Assembly (NCBI RefSeq): GCF_900497805.2
Contig: NW_020947390.1
Coordinates: 2,817,145-2,881,144 of the forward strand
Direction: 5' to 3'
DNA: 64,000 nt
DNA from: Vombatus ursinus
Lineage: Eukaryota; Chordata; Mammalia; Diprotodontia; Vombatidae
The stretch's first letter is position 1; each line of letters opens with the position of its first letter. A program made the translations under genes and the position numbers. The notes below the pieces were generated by a model. It was not told the DNA's origin and made no database searches. It saw nothing but the letters and a program-made list of their open reading frames with translations. This document shows positions 10,851-21,410 of this stretch, one piece after another.

Positions 10851-11569
10851 GGAGGGACAGCAAGTGAGCAGGGTGAAGTGAGCTCTTGCTACAGCAGGTG
10901 TGCCTCTCTGTACAGTCTGTTTCCCTTGACAACTTTACCTCTGCAAGTCTTTTCTGTACCCCTGTGTTCCTCTGGCTTTAGGGAAGTCTGTAACATTTTC
11001 TGTAAACAACATGAATTAATAGTCACAGATTACATCAAAAGGTTAGAAGGAGATAACTATGCCATAAAGGCAAGAACAAATGTGTCCTTGACAATAATCT
11101 GAGTCCTTCCCTGTTTTCTCAAGTATATTTGCGTCTAATGTTATGAGACTCTGGAAGTCAACAATTGAATGGTACCTAGTACTTTGAGCTATTCTCAGAT
11201 TATAGAGTTGCTTATTATGGTATACTTTCCAGCTTTGCCTTCCTGAATGTCCCATATTTAAATTATTGTTTCCTGTGTATTTGCAAAATGAGGGGATTGG
11301 ATTAGATGATCTGTAAGGTACTTTTCAACTTTACATTGAAGCTCCTATGATTCTGTTTATTGCTTTTCCTTCTCTATCAAAATGGCAATTTCCTTTGGGC
11401 ATCTCTGGCATCAGGAAAGCAAGTCAATTACACCAATTCTCTCTAAGGATTGAATAATAAATGCTCTAGTTTTCTTAATCTTTGGAGTGTGTTTCACTTC
11501 TTAGCAGGAAATGATAGATATCTAATGCATAGAATATCAGGCAGAAGAATGTTCCTTAAATCAAAATAA
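10851..11569. other. No gene; weak SINE tail only
   Basis: No coding or RNA gene is recognisable. Around 11285-11355 there is a plus-strand remnant 'aatgaggggattggattaga' followed by 'ctatgattctg', the usual 3' tail of a MIR-type SINE with an L3/CR1-like end. The rest looks unique. Confidence 0.5.
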
Positions 11570-11815
11570 TAATAGCTGATATTTGTCACTTTAATGTTAA
11601 CTAAGTACATTACAAAAATAATTTTCTTTGATTCTCAGAACAACCCTATTATATAAATATAGGAATTTCCATTTCATGGATGAAAAAATGGAGGCTCAGA
11701 AAGGTTACATAAACTGCTTATGCTGACAGTTATGAAGTGGCAGAATTTGAACCATGATCTCTTGTGGCTTCAAGTCTTTCCTCTATGTCACATTGCCTTT
11801 CAGTTTACTGCAACT
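11570..11815 (-). mobile_element. MIR SINE
   Basis: Read on minus, a degraded tRNA-like head lies near 11800, then the CORE ('tgagcctccattttttc' region) and a 3' part that reads on plus as 'gattctcagaacaacccta'. Order and spacing match MIR. Old and diverged. Confidence 0.75.
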
Positions 11816-11954
11816 TATAACATAAGCCCTGGAAAGGAAGGTAGTTTGGTGATTTAAAAAAATCTATTTTCTTTCTCACTGTCTTCTAAGAACTAACCCT
11901 TTCCCCAACCTTCCAAATTCCTTCCCACGAGAACTGATCACTGTTTTTCTTTTC

Positions 11955-12055
11955 TTTTCTTTTTAATGATAATTTTGCTAACATTTACTTAATGCTTACT
12001 ATATGCCAGGCACTGTGCTAAGCATTTTAAGATTATTATTTCATTCATATCATCA
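11955..12055 (-). mobile_element. MIR/L2-type 3' end fragment
   Basis: 'actatatgccaggcactgtg' followed by 'ctaagcatttt' is the classic antisense 3' end shared by MIR and L2. Only about 100 bp remain. Confidence 0.7.
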
Positions 12056-12499
12056 TGTCTTACTGAAAGAAAACAGAATCCTTGACCTCTTCTGTGTAGA
12101 GAATTATATCAGCACCTGCGTTACATTATTATTTTTTCCTAGTTCTATGGTAGTTTCTAATTCTTTGATAGTTTGATAGTATATGCCTTATATTTTCCCT
12201 GTTATTTCAGTCTTTTAATTTTTTGTTTTTGGTAGTAAATCTTTTTAAAAATACTTATTTTTAGTTTTCAACATTCACTTTTACAAGATTTTGAGTTTTA
12301 AAATTTCCCTCCTCCTTTCCCTCACTTCTCCCCAAGAGGGCATGCAATCTGAGATAGGCTATACATGTACAATTATATTAATAATGTTGTAAAGAAGAAT
12401 CAGAACCAAAGGGATAAACCACGAGAAAAAAAAAGAGAAAATAGTATGCTTCAATCTGCATTCAGATTCCATAGTTCTTTCTCTGGGTGTGGATACCAT

Positions 12500-15400
12500 T
12501 TTCCATCATGTGTCTTCTGAAATTGTCTTAGATCATTGCATTGCTGAGAAAAGCTACGTCTATCAAAGTTGGTCATCACACAATGTTGCTATTACTGTGT
12601 ACAATGTTCTGCTCTCTACACTTAACATTAATTCATGTAAGTCTTTCCAGGTTTTTCTGAAATCTACCTGCTCATCATTTCTTATGGAATGATAATATTA
12701 CATTACATTCATATACCACAACTTGTTTAGCAATTCCCAAATTGATAGGCATCCCCTCAATTTCCAATTCTTGACCACCACAAAAAGAACTGCTATAAAT
12801 ATTTTTGTACATGTGAGTCCTTTTCTCATTTTTATGACCTCTTTGGGATACAGACCTAGAAGTGGCATTTGCTGGATCAAAGGATATGCACATTTTCATA
12901 GCCCTTTGGGCATAGTTCCAAATTGCTCTCCAGAATGATTGGATCAGTTCACAACTCCACCAACAATGCATTAGTGTTCTAATTTTCCCACATCATCTCC
13001 AACATTTATCATTGTCATGTTGTGTCATGTTAGCCAATCTGATAGGTGTGATGTGGTACACCTCAATCACTTTGATTTTTTGGTAGTTTGATTGGTATGG
13101 CAGTGAATAAGTAAATTAATTTAGATAGAATTGTCATTTTTATTATATTAGCTTGGTTTACCCATGAGCAACTGATATTTTCCCCAATTATTTAGATATG
13201 ACTTTATTTGTGTGAGAAGTGTTTTTTAATTGTGTTCATATAGTTCCTGGGTTTCTCTTGCCAAGTAGACTTCCAATTTTTTAAAATATGGTCTACAGTT
13301 CCTTTAAATGGAATTTCTCCTTCTATATCTTGCTGTTGGACTTTGTTAGTAATATATAGAAATGCCAATGATTTATGTGGGTTTAGTTTATATCCTAAAA
13401 ATTTGCTAAATTTCTTTATTTCAAGTAGCTTGTTTTTTACTTGATTCTCTAGGATTCTCTAAGTATACCATCATATCATCTGCAAAGAGTGATAGCTTTG
13501 TTTTTTCTTTGCCTATTCTAATCCTTCAATTTCTTTTTTTTCTCTTATTGCTAAAGCTAATATTTCTAGTACAATATTGAAAAACAATGGTGATGGACAT
13601 TCTTGTTTCACCCCAATCTTATTAGAACTGCTTCCAGCTTATCCCCATTAACATATAATGCTTACTAATGATTTTAGATAGATACTATTTATCATTTAAA
13701 GGAAAACTCCATTGATTCTTATTCTCTGTAGTGTTTTTAATAGGAATGGGTGTTGTATTTTTGTTGAAAGCTTTTTTCTGTATCTATTGAGACAATCATA
13801 TGATTTTGGTTAATTTTGTTGTTGATATGGTCAATTATGCTGATAGTTTTCCTAATATTGAACCAGCCCTGCATTCCTGGTATAAATCCTACTTGGTCAT
13901 AGTGTATTATTCTTGTGATAAGTTGCTGTAATCTCTTTTCTAATATTTTATTTAAAATTTTGCATCTATATTCATTAGAGAAATTGGTTTATAATTTTAT
14001 TTCTCTGTTTTGAGTCTTCCTGATTTAGGTATCAGTACAATATTTGTATCATAAAAAGAATTTGTTAAGACCCCTTCTTTACCTATTTTCCCAAGTAGTC
14101 TATGTAGTATTGGAATTAATTGTTCTTTAAATGTTTGATAGAATTCACTTGTAAATCCATCTAGCCCTGGAGATTTTTTCCTAGGGAGTTCATTGATGGC
14201 TTGTTCAATTTCTTTTTCTGATATGGGACTATTTAAGTATTTTACTTCCTCTTCTGTTAATCTGGGAAATCTATATTTTTGTAAATATTCATCCATTTCA
14301 TTAAGATTGTCAAACTTCTTGGCATAGAGATGGGCAAAATAGTTCCTAATTATTGCTTTGATTTCCTCTTTATTAGTGGTGAATTCACCCTTTCATTTTT
14401 GATACTGGTAATTTAGTTTTCTTCTTTCTTTTTTAAAATCAAATTAACCAATGGTTTATCTATTTTACTGTCTTAGTTTTATTTATTAGTTCAATAGTTT
14501 TATCCATCTCAATTCTATTAATCTCTCCTCTAGTATTTAGTATTTCTAATTTGGTATTTAATTGGGGATTTTTAATTTGTTCTTTTTCTTGTTTTTTTTT
14601 TTTAGTTCTCTGTCCAATTCATTGATCTCCTCTTTCTCTATTTTATTCATATAAGCATTTAGAGATATAAAACTTCCCCTAAGAACTGCTTTCACTACAT
14701 CCCATAAGTTTTGGTATGTTGTCTCATTACTGTCATTTTCTTGGATGAAGTTATCGATTGTTTCTATGATTTGTTGTTTGACCCACTCATTCTTCAGGAT
14801 TAGATTATTTAGTTTCCAATTAATTTTTAGTCTATCTTTCCATGTAAAATTATTATGTAAAATTTTATTGCATCATGATCTGAAAAGGATGCATTTAATA
14901 TTTCTGCCTTTCTGCACTGGTTTGTGAGGTTTTTATGCCCTAGCACATGGTCAATTTTTGTGTAAGTGCTATGTACCACTGAGAAAGCAGTATATTCCTT
15001 TCCATCACCACTCAGTTTTCTCCAGGGGTCTACCGTATCTAACTTTTCTAAAATTCTATTCACTTTCTTAACTTCTTTCATATTTATTTTGTGGTTAGAT
15101 TTATCTAATTCTGAGAGGGGAAGGTTGAGGTCCCCTACTACTATAGTTTTGCTCTCTATTTCTTCCTGTATCTCTCTTAACTTCTCCTTTAAGAATCTGG
15201 CTGCTATACTATTTGGTGCATATATGTTTAATAATGATATTACTTTATTGTCTATGGTGCCTTTTATCAGGATGTAGTTTCCTTATCTCTATTAATTAGA
15301 TCTATTTTTGCCTTTGCTGTGTCTGAGATTAGGATTGCTACTCCTGCTTTTTTTAGCTGAAGCATATTATATTCTAATGTAGCCTTTTACCTTTACTCTG

Positions 15401-15525
15401 TGTGTATCCCTCTGTTTCACATGTGTTTCTTGTAAACAATATATTGTAGGATTGTGGTTTTTAATCCATTCTGCTATCCATTTCTATTTTATGGGAGAGT
15501 TCATCCCATTCACATTCACAGTTAT
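12500..15525 (-). pseudogene. L1 ORF2 remnant (EN, RT, C-terminal domain)
   Basis: The endonuclease begins near 15525 (VNVNGMNSPIK, matching the LNINGLNSAIK-type N-terminus) and ends near 14850 with 'TYTKIDHVLGHKNL' and SFSDHDAIKF, keeping the SDH of the active site. RT begins near 14290 ([20 protein letters not shown], then [13 protein letters not shown]). Near 13480 the motif C stretch reads [10 protein letters not shown]-like on minus, so both Asp appear kept. The C-terminal domain is at 12675-12971 (MHCWWSCELIQSFWRAIWNY). Frameshifts and stops separate all of these. Confidence 0.92.
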
Positions 15526-15539
15526 GATTACAATCTGTG

Positions 15540-16140
15540 TCTTCCTCTCCATCCTATCCCCCCCACTCCACATTTACGCTTTTCTTTTTCCTTTCTCCCT
15601 TTCCCTCCTCACTAATGTTTTACTTTTGACCACTTCCTCCCTCAGTCCACCCTGCCTTCTATTAGCCTCCTTCTTTTCTTCCCCTTTCCCCTTGCTACTT
15701 CTTCCCTATTCACTCCCTACCTTTTCTTTTCCCTTTCCCTTACTACTTCTTGTAGGATAGGTTAGATTTCTCTACCTAACTGATTATGTTATTCCCTTTG
15801 TGAATCAAATCTGGTGAGAGTAAGGTTCAGACAATGCTCATCTCCCTCCCTTCTTTCCCTCTACTGTATTAGGTTTCTGTGCCTTTTCATGTGATGTAAC
15901 TTACCCTTGTCTGCCTTCTCCTTTCCTCTTCTCCCAGTATAGTCCCTTTTCACCACTTAATTAGATTTTTTACCATCACATTAAAGTCAACTTAAGCCCA
16001 TCCCCTCTGTCTAAGAATACCCTTTTTAAATGTCATAATAGTATTACAGTTCTCAAGAGTTACAAGTGTCATCTTAACTTTTAGGGATGTAAACAGCTTG
16101 CCCTTATTAATAACACTTTTTTCTTTCCTTTTACCTTTTT
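15540..16140 (-). other. L1 inter-ORF spacer, purine-rich
   Basis: Between ORF1 and ORF2 lie about 600 bp that are purine-rich on the L1 sense strand. Homologous text occurs after ORF1 in both HAL1-like elements (about 24600-25100 and 39530-40300), in L1 pieces at 54620-55210 and 59960-60430, and in the older L1 near 28790-29150, always including a word like 'cttactctcattagat'. Human L1 has a much shorter gap. It may hold signals for ORF2 translation or RNA packaging; this is inference. Confidence 0.75.
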
Positions 16141-16149
16141 ATGCCTCTC

Positions 16150-17420
16150 TTGAGTCTTGTATTTGAAGGTCAGATTTTCTATTGAGTTTTGATCTTTTCA
16201 TTAGGAAGGTTTGGAAGTCCTTTCATTTCATTTCATTGAATGTCCATCTCCTCCCCTGAAAGACTATGCTCAATATCTCTGAGTAGTTGATCCTTGGTTG
16301 TAACCCAAACTCCTTTGCCTTATGGACGATTGTATTCCATGCCCTCTGATCTTTTAATGTAGAAGTTGCAAGGTCCTGTGTAATCCTGACTGTGGTTCCA
16401 TAATATTTAAATTGTTTCTTTCTGGCTACTTGCAGTATTTTCTCTTTGATCTGGAAATTTTGCAATTTGGCTACAATATTTCTTGGTGTTTTTAATTTGA
16501 GATCTCCTTCAGCAGGTGATTGGGGAATTTTAAGAAAAAAATTTTTTGGGCTAGGCAATGGGGTTAAGTGACTTGCCCAGAGTCACACAGCTAGTAAGTG
16601 TTATGTGTCTGAGGCTGGATTTGAACTCAGGTCCTCCTGAGTCCAGGGCCAGTGCTCTATCCACTGTGCCACCTAGCTGCCCCCTGGATTTTTTCCATGA
16701 CTAATTTACCCTCTGGTTCTAGGACCTCAGGGCAGTTTTCTTTGATGATTTTCTGAAGGATGTTGTCCAGGCTCTTTTATTCATCATGGTTTTCAGTTAG
16801 ACCAATAATTTTTAAATTGTCTCTCCTGAGTCTGTTTTCCAGGTCAGTTATTTTACCAATGAGGTATTTATGTTTTCATCTATTTCATTCTTTCATTTCT
16901 GTTTGACTAATTCTCACTCTCTCATAGAGTCATTAGCTTTCATTTGCCCAATTCTAATTTTTAATGAATTGTTTTCTTCTGTTAGATTTTGTACTTCCTT
17001 TTCTGTTTGTCCCATTTTACCTTTTAAAGAGTTCTCTTCAGTAAGTTTTTGTGCCTCTTTTTCCATTTGACCAATTCTGCTTTTCATAAAGTTGTTTTCT
17101 TCAGTACTTTTTTCCCATTTGGCCAATTGTATTTTTAAAGGACTTGTTTTCTACACTTAATTTTTGCCCTTCCTTTTCCAAGCTATTGACTCTCTCTTGC
17201 ATACCTCTCATTTCTTTTCCCAATTTTTCTTCTACCACCCTTATTTGACTTTTAAAATTCTTCTTGAGCTCTTTCAAGAAGTTTTGGGCTTGAGATCAGT
17301 TCATATTCCCTTTTAAGGTTTCTGATGTGGGTATATTGACAGTGTTGTCTTCTTCTGAATTTCTACCCTGTCCTTATAATAAGAATCTATGGTCATTGTA
17401 CATTTCTTTTTGCTCATGGT
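16150..17420 (-). pseudogene. L1 ORF1 remnant, split by a SINE
   Basis: The C-terminal domain is at 16223-16558 (PRNIVAKLQNFQIKEKILQV and QPRINYSEILSIVFQGRRWT), the SINE lies at 16541-16684, and the RRM and coiled coil follow up to about 17400. The coiled-coil frame at 16914-17126 has a repeating pattern (MAKWEKSTEENNFMKSRIGQ, then TEENSLKGKMGQ, TEENNSLKIRIGQM), showing internal duplication of a unit of about 21-28 residues as in other L1 ORF1 coiled coils. Broken by stops. Confidence 0.9.
16541..16684 (-). mobile_element. WSINE1-like SINE in L1 ORF1
   Basis: Minus-strand copy with head at about 16683 (A box TGGCACAGTGG), B box near 16618-16628 and a short A tail at 16541-16547. Flanking 'ggaatttt' and 'ggattttt' may be its decayed duplication. 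It must be younger than the L1 it interrupts. Confidence 0.92.
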
Positions 17421-17646
17421 GTTTGCTTATTTCCTGATTTTTTTAAAAAAATGAGCTCTCCTGCTGGAGAGCAGGGGGAACTGACCCAAGCTTCTTGTGC
17501 TGGGAGCCCGAGGCCTGGTAACTGACTTTCTGTGCTGGGGCCTGGCAGTTGGAGGCTGTAGGGTTCTGATAGCTTACCTGGTGTTGGGCTGGAATCAGCC
17601 ACACAGGAGCTCTAGGGGTAGGGGTGGGGAGTCTGGCCCCTGAAGA

Positions 17647-18083
17647 ATGCCTATTCATCTGGGACTTGTGCTCCTTTCTTTGGCTCCTGCTCACCTGAGC
17701 CTTGCACAAGGATGTTTTGCTTCTGGAGAATGTCTCTCAACCTGGAGCTTTATCTCTTGCAGTTGTGCTTTTCAGAGTTTTGCTGAGGCACCAGGAGACT
17801 TGGCTGCTGGAGAACACCCTTGGAACATTGTGGTCTTCCAAACCAATGTCCATCAGTTCCCCTGCCCGTATTGAGGCACTTGGGGGTCCTGGTGTTGGTG
17901 TTTGCCTGCTTCACCACCATGAGGTTCAGGATCTCCCTCTGGTATACTGAGGTGGGACTTTCCACTAGCTTGCCTGATTCACCACCATGGGGTTCAGGAT
18001 CTCCTTCTGATATGCTGAGGTGGGACACCTCCTATTCAGTACTGTTCCCCTTCCCCAAGAGCAAGAGGGGCCTTTTCTGTTAA
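17647..18083 (+). other. Antisense ORFs over L1 5' UTR, homologous to 5417-6016
   Basis: Overlapping plus-strand frames (17647-17874, 17702-17950, 17820-18083) run antisense to this L1. The 17702 frame matches the 199-codon antisense frame of the first L1 (DVLLLENVSQPGALSLAVVL, LRHQETWLLEN, CLLHHHEVQDLPL). The 17820 frame matches a second overlapping frame there (PFPKSKRGL against PLPQNKRGL). The copy is broken into several frames by indels. Confidence 0.4.
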
Positions 18084-18235
18084 TCCCCCAATGCTCCTGG
18101 GCTACAAGACTGCCGAACCCTGTCTTTCTGCTCATTTAGTTGTTCCAGGGTTTTTGCTGGGGTGATATTTTCTGGGCTTTCAGAAGTCAATAAGGGAGGG
18201 TAAGAGCAACTTTCTTCTTACTCTGCCTTTTTGGT

Positions 18236-19236
18236 TCCTGGAAGCAGAACCAGCCAATTGTATTTTTCAGAGAATTGTTTTCTTCAGTCAATTTTTATCC
18301 TTACTTTTCCAAGCTGTTGACTCTTTCTTGCACAACTCTCATTTTCCCCCCAATTTTTTCTTCTCCCTCTCTTATTTCACTTTTAAATCCTTTTTGAGCT
18401 TTTCCCAGAAAGTTTTTTTTGGGGCTTGAGACCAATTAATATTCCCTTTTGAGGTTTCAGATGTAGGTATATTGACAATGTTGTCTTCTGAGTTTGTGTT
18501 TCGATTTTCCCTATCACCCTAGTAATTCTCGATGGTTAATGCTTGTTTTTGCTTCTTGCTCATCTTGTTTACCTCTTTCCTGCCTTTTATAATTGAGCTC
18601 TCTTGCTAGAACACAGGGGGCACTGTCCCAAGTTTCTTGTGTTGGGGGCCAAGGTCCTGGTCACTGGCTTTGTGTGCTGGGCACTCAGGTGCTGGCAGCT
18701 GGAAGCTGTAGAGGTCTGGCAGCTCACCTGGTTTTGAGCTGGGGTCCTAGTGGTGGTGTCTGGCATGTGCTGAGGCCAGGTAAAGTTTTTCTGTGTTTCT
18801 CTAAGCTACACTGAAGCACAGGTAGGTCCAACCACTGGAGGATGCCTGCTGGCTATGCTGGCGCACATAATGTTTATTCTAGCTGGAGTCTACCAATTCC
18901 CCTCATGAAGGGTCCTGGTGTTGGTACTTACCTACTCCACCACCCTGGGGCTCAGGATCTCCTGTTGGTTTGCTGAAGTGGGGCTTGTTGCTGGCTTGCT
19001 GGAATGCCTCCTGTCCTGGATTGCACCTCCCTTTCACTTGAGAGAAACAGACCTTTCTTGCCAATCCTCCAAGTTTACTGGGCTAAAACATTGTCCACCC
19101 CATATTTCTGCTGGCTGTGCTGTTCCAGGATTTTCCCTGGGGTAATATTTTCTGTTTTTTTTCTCAGAGGTCAATAATAGATAGTGACAGCAGTTTACTA
19201 CTTACTCTGCCATCTAGGCTCTCAGGAGTCTTTATT
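18236..19236 (-). mobile_element. Second L1 5' end (5' UTR and ORF1 N-terminus) in tandem
   Basis: From about 18240 the sequence restarts in the ORF1 coiled coil ('ttgttttcttcagtcaattt' on plus), runs through the ORF1 start near 18560 and ends with a 5' UTR terminus near 19215-19235 ('cttactctgccatctaggct'), the same boundary type as 18205-18235. It parallels 17100-18235 but is more diverged, so it is not a recent duplication. The 3' part of this copy is absent from the window. Confidence 0.85.
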
Positions 19237-19790
19237 TTTCTTTATGGTACCAACTTCCTGTCTGATCTCTCTCCAGTAAGAGACACAAATTTTACTTAAG
19301 AGTAACAAGACCGTCTCACTCTAAGCAGAGTGAAACCTTTATGTATATCATTGTATTGGCTTTCAACACCATAGGTCATACTATATATAACTTAGGGACT
19401 CCTAGACCAAATATATCTATTATGAACATGAAAGATACCGAGTTGATTGGATATTCCTTTTTTGTGGATTCAGGATAACTTTTTGACTGTACTCAATTTA
19501 TTAATTCTCTCCCCACAACTAACCCCAGGAATACTTGTAATGAAATGTCTTAAACTGTGATTAGCCATATCATTACATGGATCAGATTAATTTAATTATT
19601 ATGTTATTAGGTTGCAACATCAAAATGCTCATGTATGCTACATGTCTCAAAGTGTGCTACATATCTTGAAGAATCAAATCAGGTATATAAAATTGGGCTA
19701 AAAAAAGATATTGAAACATGAAGAAGTTCTGAATAAATAAAATGTGAAATTGGGTTACCACAAGAAAGGCATAGCAACCAGGAACAGTGA
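19237..19790. other. No recognisable feature
   Basis: AT-rich sequence with no coding frame of interest, no RNA gene and no repeat I can name. Confidence 0.4.
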
Positions 19791-19794
19791 GATG

Positions 19795-20385
19795 ATAGTT
19801 TTTTTTGTACTCTTCCTTTTTTTGGACATTATCTGAAAGTAGTGTTCAGTTCAAGGTTTTACAATTTAAGGAGGACATAGATAAGTTGAAGAGTCTTCAA
19901 AAAATGTCATTCTTGATGGTGAAGGGACTTGAATCTATGTTATATTAAAATCAGTTGAAGGAGCTGTGAATGTTTAGGCTGGAGAAGGAAATACTTAGGG
20001 TTGCAAGGTATTGGGAGACATATTATCTTCAAATATTTGAAAATGGGACAAATGCAAAGGAGGGATTAGACTTGTTCTTTTGGACCCCAGAGGGCGTAGC
20101 CAGTAGTAATGGGTGAAAGATGAATAGAGGCAAATTTAATCTTGATGTCAGGGAAATATTCCTAACAATTAGGTTTATCCAAATTGGAATGGTCTGCCTT
20201 GAGAAGTAGTAGATCTGCTTCCTTGGAGATCTTCAAGTAGGAATCTTGGATTGGATTAGTTGGATCTTCATGCCAGCCTTTCCAGGTGTATTATAGTAGG
20301 AATTCTCTTAATACATAGATTATACTAGATGGTGGCTGAGATTCCTTCCAACTCTCAAATTTTGTGATTCTGTGAACTATAGTAC
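19795..20385 (+). mobile_element. L3/CR1-clade LINE, 3' end
   Basis: Word order matches the L3/CR1 3' region: 'tggtgaagggacttgaatct', 'gaatgtttaggctggagaag', 'ggattagacttgttcttttg' with the gagggcgtag stretch, 'cttgatgtcagggaaatatt', 'aattggaatggtctgcc', and the terminus 'attccttccaactctcaaat' followed by 'tgtgattctgtga'. 5' truncated. The minus-strand copies at 35365, 45165 and 63070 are relatives. Confidence 0.85.
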
Positions 20386-20389
20386 AAAA

Positions 20390-20565
20390 AATGAGGAGAG
20401 GAAGAGCACTGACAACTAGATGAGTCAGGAAAGGCTTCATAGAAAAAGTTGTACCTGAATTGATTTTTGAAGGAAGGAGACAGATATGAAAAAGGAGTGT
20501 ATTTCAGGTTTGGAGAATTACTTTTGGGAATGCACACTATCAGTAAATCAAATACTAAATGAATT
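20390..20565 (-). mobile_element. L2-clade LINE fragment
   Basis: 'gtcaggaaaggcttcataga' with 'tgaattgatttttgaaggaa' matches the antisense of the L2-type region coding for the final residues and early 3' UTR, as also seen at 53253-53520. Confidence 0.65.
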
Positions 20566-20984
20566 GCCAGAATCATTTGGGTCAATTATTTCACACTTAG
20601 TTGGAATCTTTGTATAAAGGCAGAATTAATAAGTTCTATTGTATGATTGGTTTTATCAGGTATTAACATGTTTGGTTTCTTGGCCAACCCATTGTTGTTA
20701 GTTTATTATCCCAGTACATCATGTCACTGTTATTTTCAAAAACATTTTTGGTTTGTACTTATAGTACTCTTTTGATCCATTTATCAACCTCCAGCTGAAA
20801 AGTAATCACTGGCTTATATTCTTAGGAGTATTAATATGCCTGTTGATATAATTCATAGGTGGTAAGTGGATCCTCTGATTATACACTCAGTTACTTTCTG
20901 TTACTTGTATCTTTTTTATCTGTCATTAGCTGAATTAGTGGCTACCACTGTTATAGAGAATGACTTGAAAAAAAAAGATCTAGC
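20566..20984. other. No recognisable feature
   Basis: Unique-looking sequence with no convincing frame, RNA or repeat. Confidence 0.35.
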
Positions 20985-21410
20985 AACAGAGTCTAAGTAG
21001 GAGCAATCAGATAGGTAGGAAGAACAAGGTTAGAGTAGTGCCATGGAAATCTAGGGAGAAGAGTATGAAAGGGAAAAGGAGGTGATGAACAGTGTCAAAG
21101 GCTTCAGAGAGGTCAAAGAGTATTAGAATTGAGAAAAGGCCTTAAGATTTGGTAATTGAGAGATAATTTGAGAGGGCAGTTCCAGTTGAATGATGAGGTC
21201 AGAAGCAAGACTAAAGAGTTATGAAGAGAGTGAGAGGAATGGATGTGGAGGCATTGATTGTAAATGGCCTTTTCAATGAGTTTAGCCAAATAGTAGATTT
21301 GCATATTGTATTGTATTTAGACCTAGAGGCAATCACTGATGAATTTCATAAGAAGCAACTTATTGATTTTTTTTGTTCTCTCCAAATCATAGGAATTTTA
21401 TGTGACATGT
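20985..21410 (-). mobile_element. L2-clade LINE fragment (RT palm region)
   Basis: On minus, the 63-codon frame 21113-21304 reads SFNWNCPLKLSLNYQILRPF, a decayed form of the L2 RT block (STETAL...NDLL...SILILLDLSAAFDTV). The plus-strand words 'tgtcaaaggcttcagagagg' and 'tggatgtggaggcattgatt' fit the same region in antisense. Confidence 0.75.

Larger units (their letters stand above)
12245..18235 (-). mobile_element. L1, long copy with 5' UTR, both ORFs and 3' UTR
   Basis: On minus: 5' UTR (about 18235-17420), ORF1 (about 17420-16150), a purine-rich inter-ORF spacer of about 600 bp (16140-15540), ORF2 (about 15525-12500) and a 3' UTR ending near 12245 with the same 'gttgaaaactaaaaata' terminus as the other copies. 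It is the most complete L1 here and serves as the internal reference for deletions elsewhere. ORF2 lacks roughly 1 kb between RT and C-terminal domain (jump near 13070) and has many stops. A WSINE1-like copy is in ORF1. Immediately upstream lies a second L1 5' end in the same orientation. Confidence 0.95.

Noticed and set aside
15452-15760. 102-codon plus-strand frame rich in Leu, Ser, Phe
   Set aside because: Antisense of the purine-rich L1 spacer; low complexity explains the open frame.
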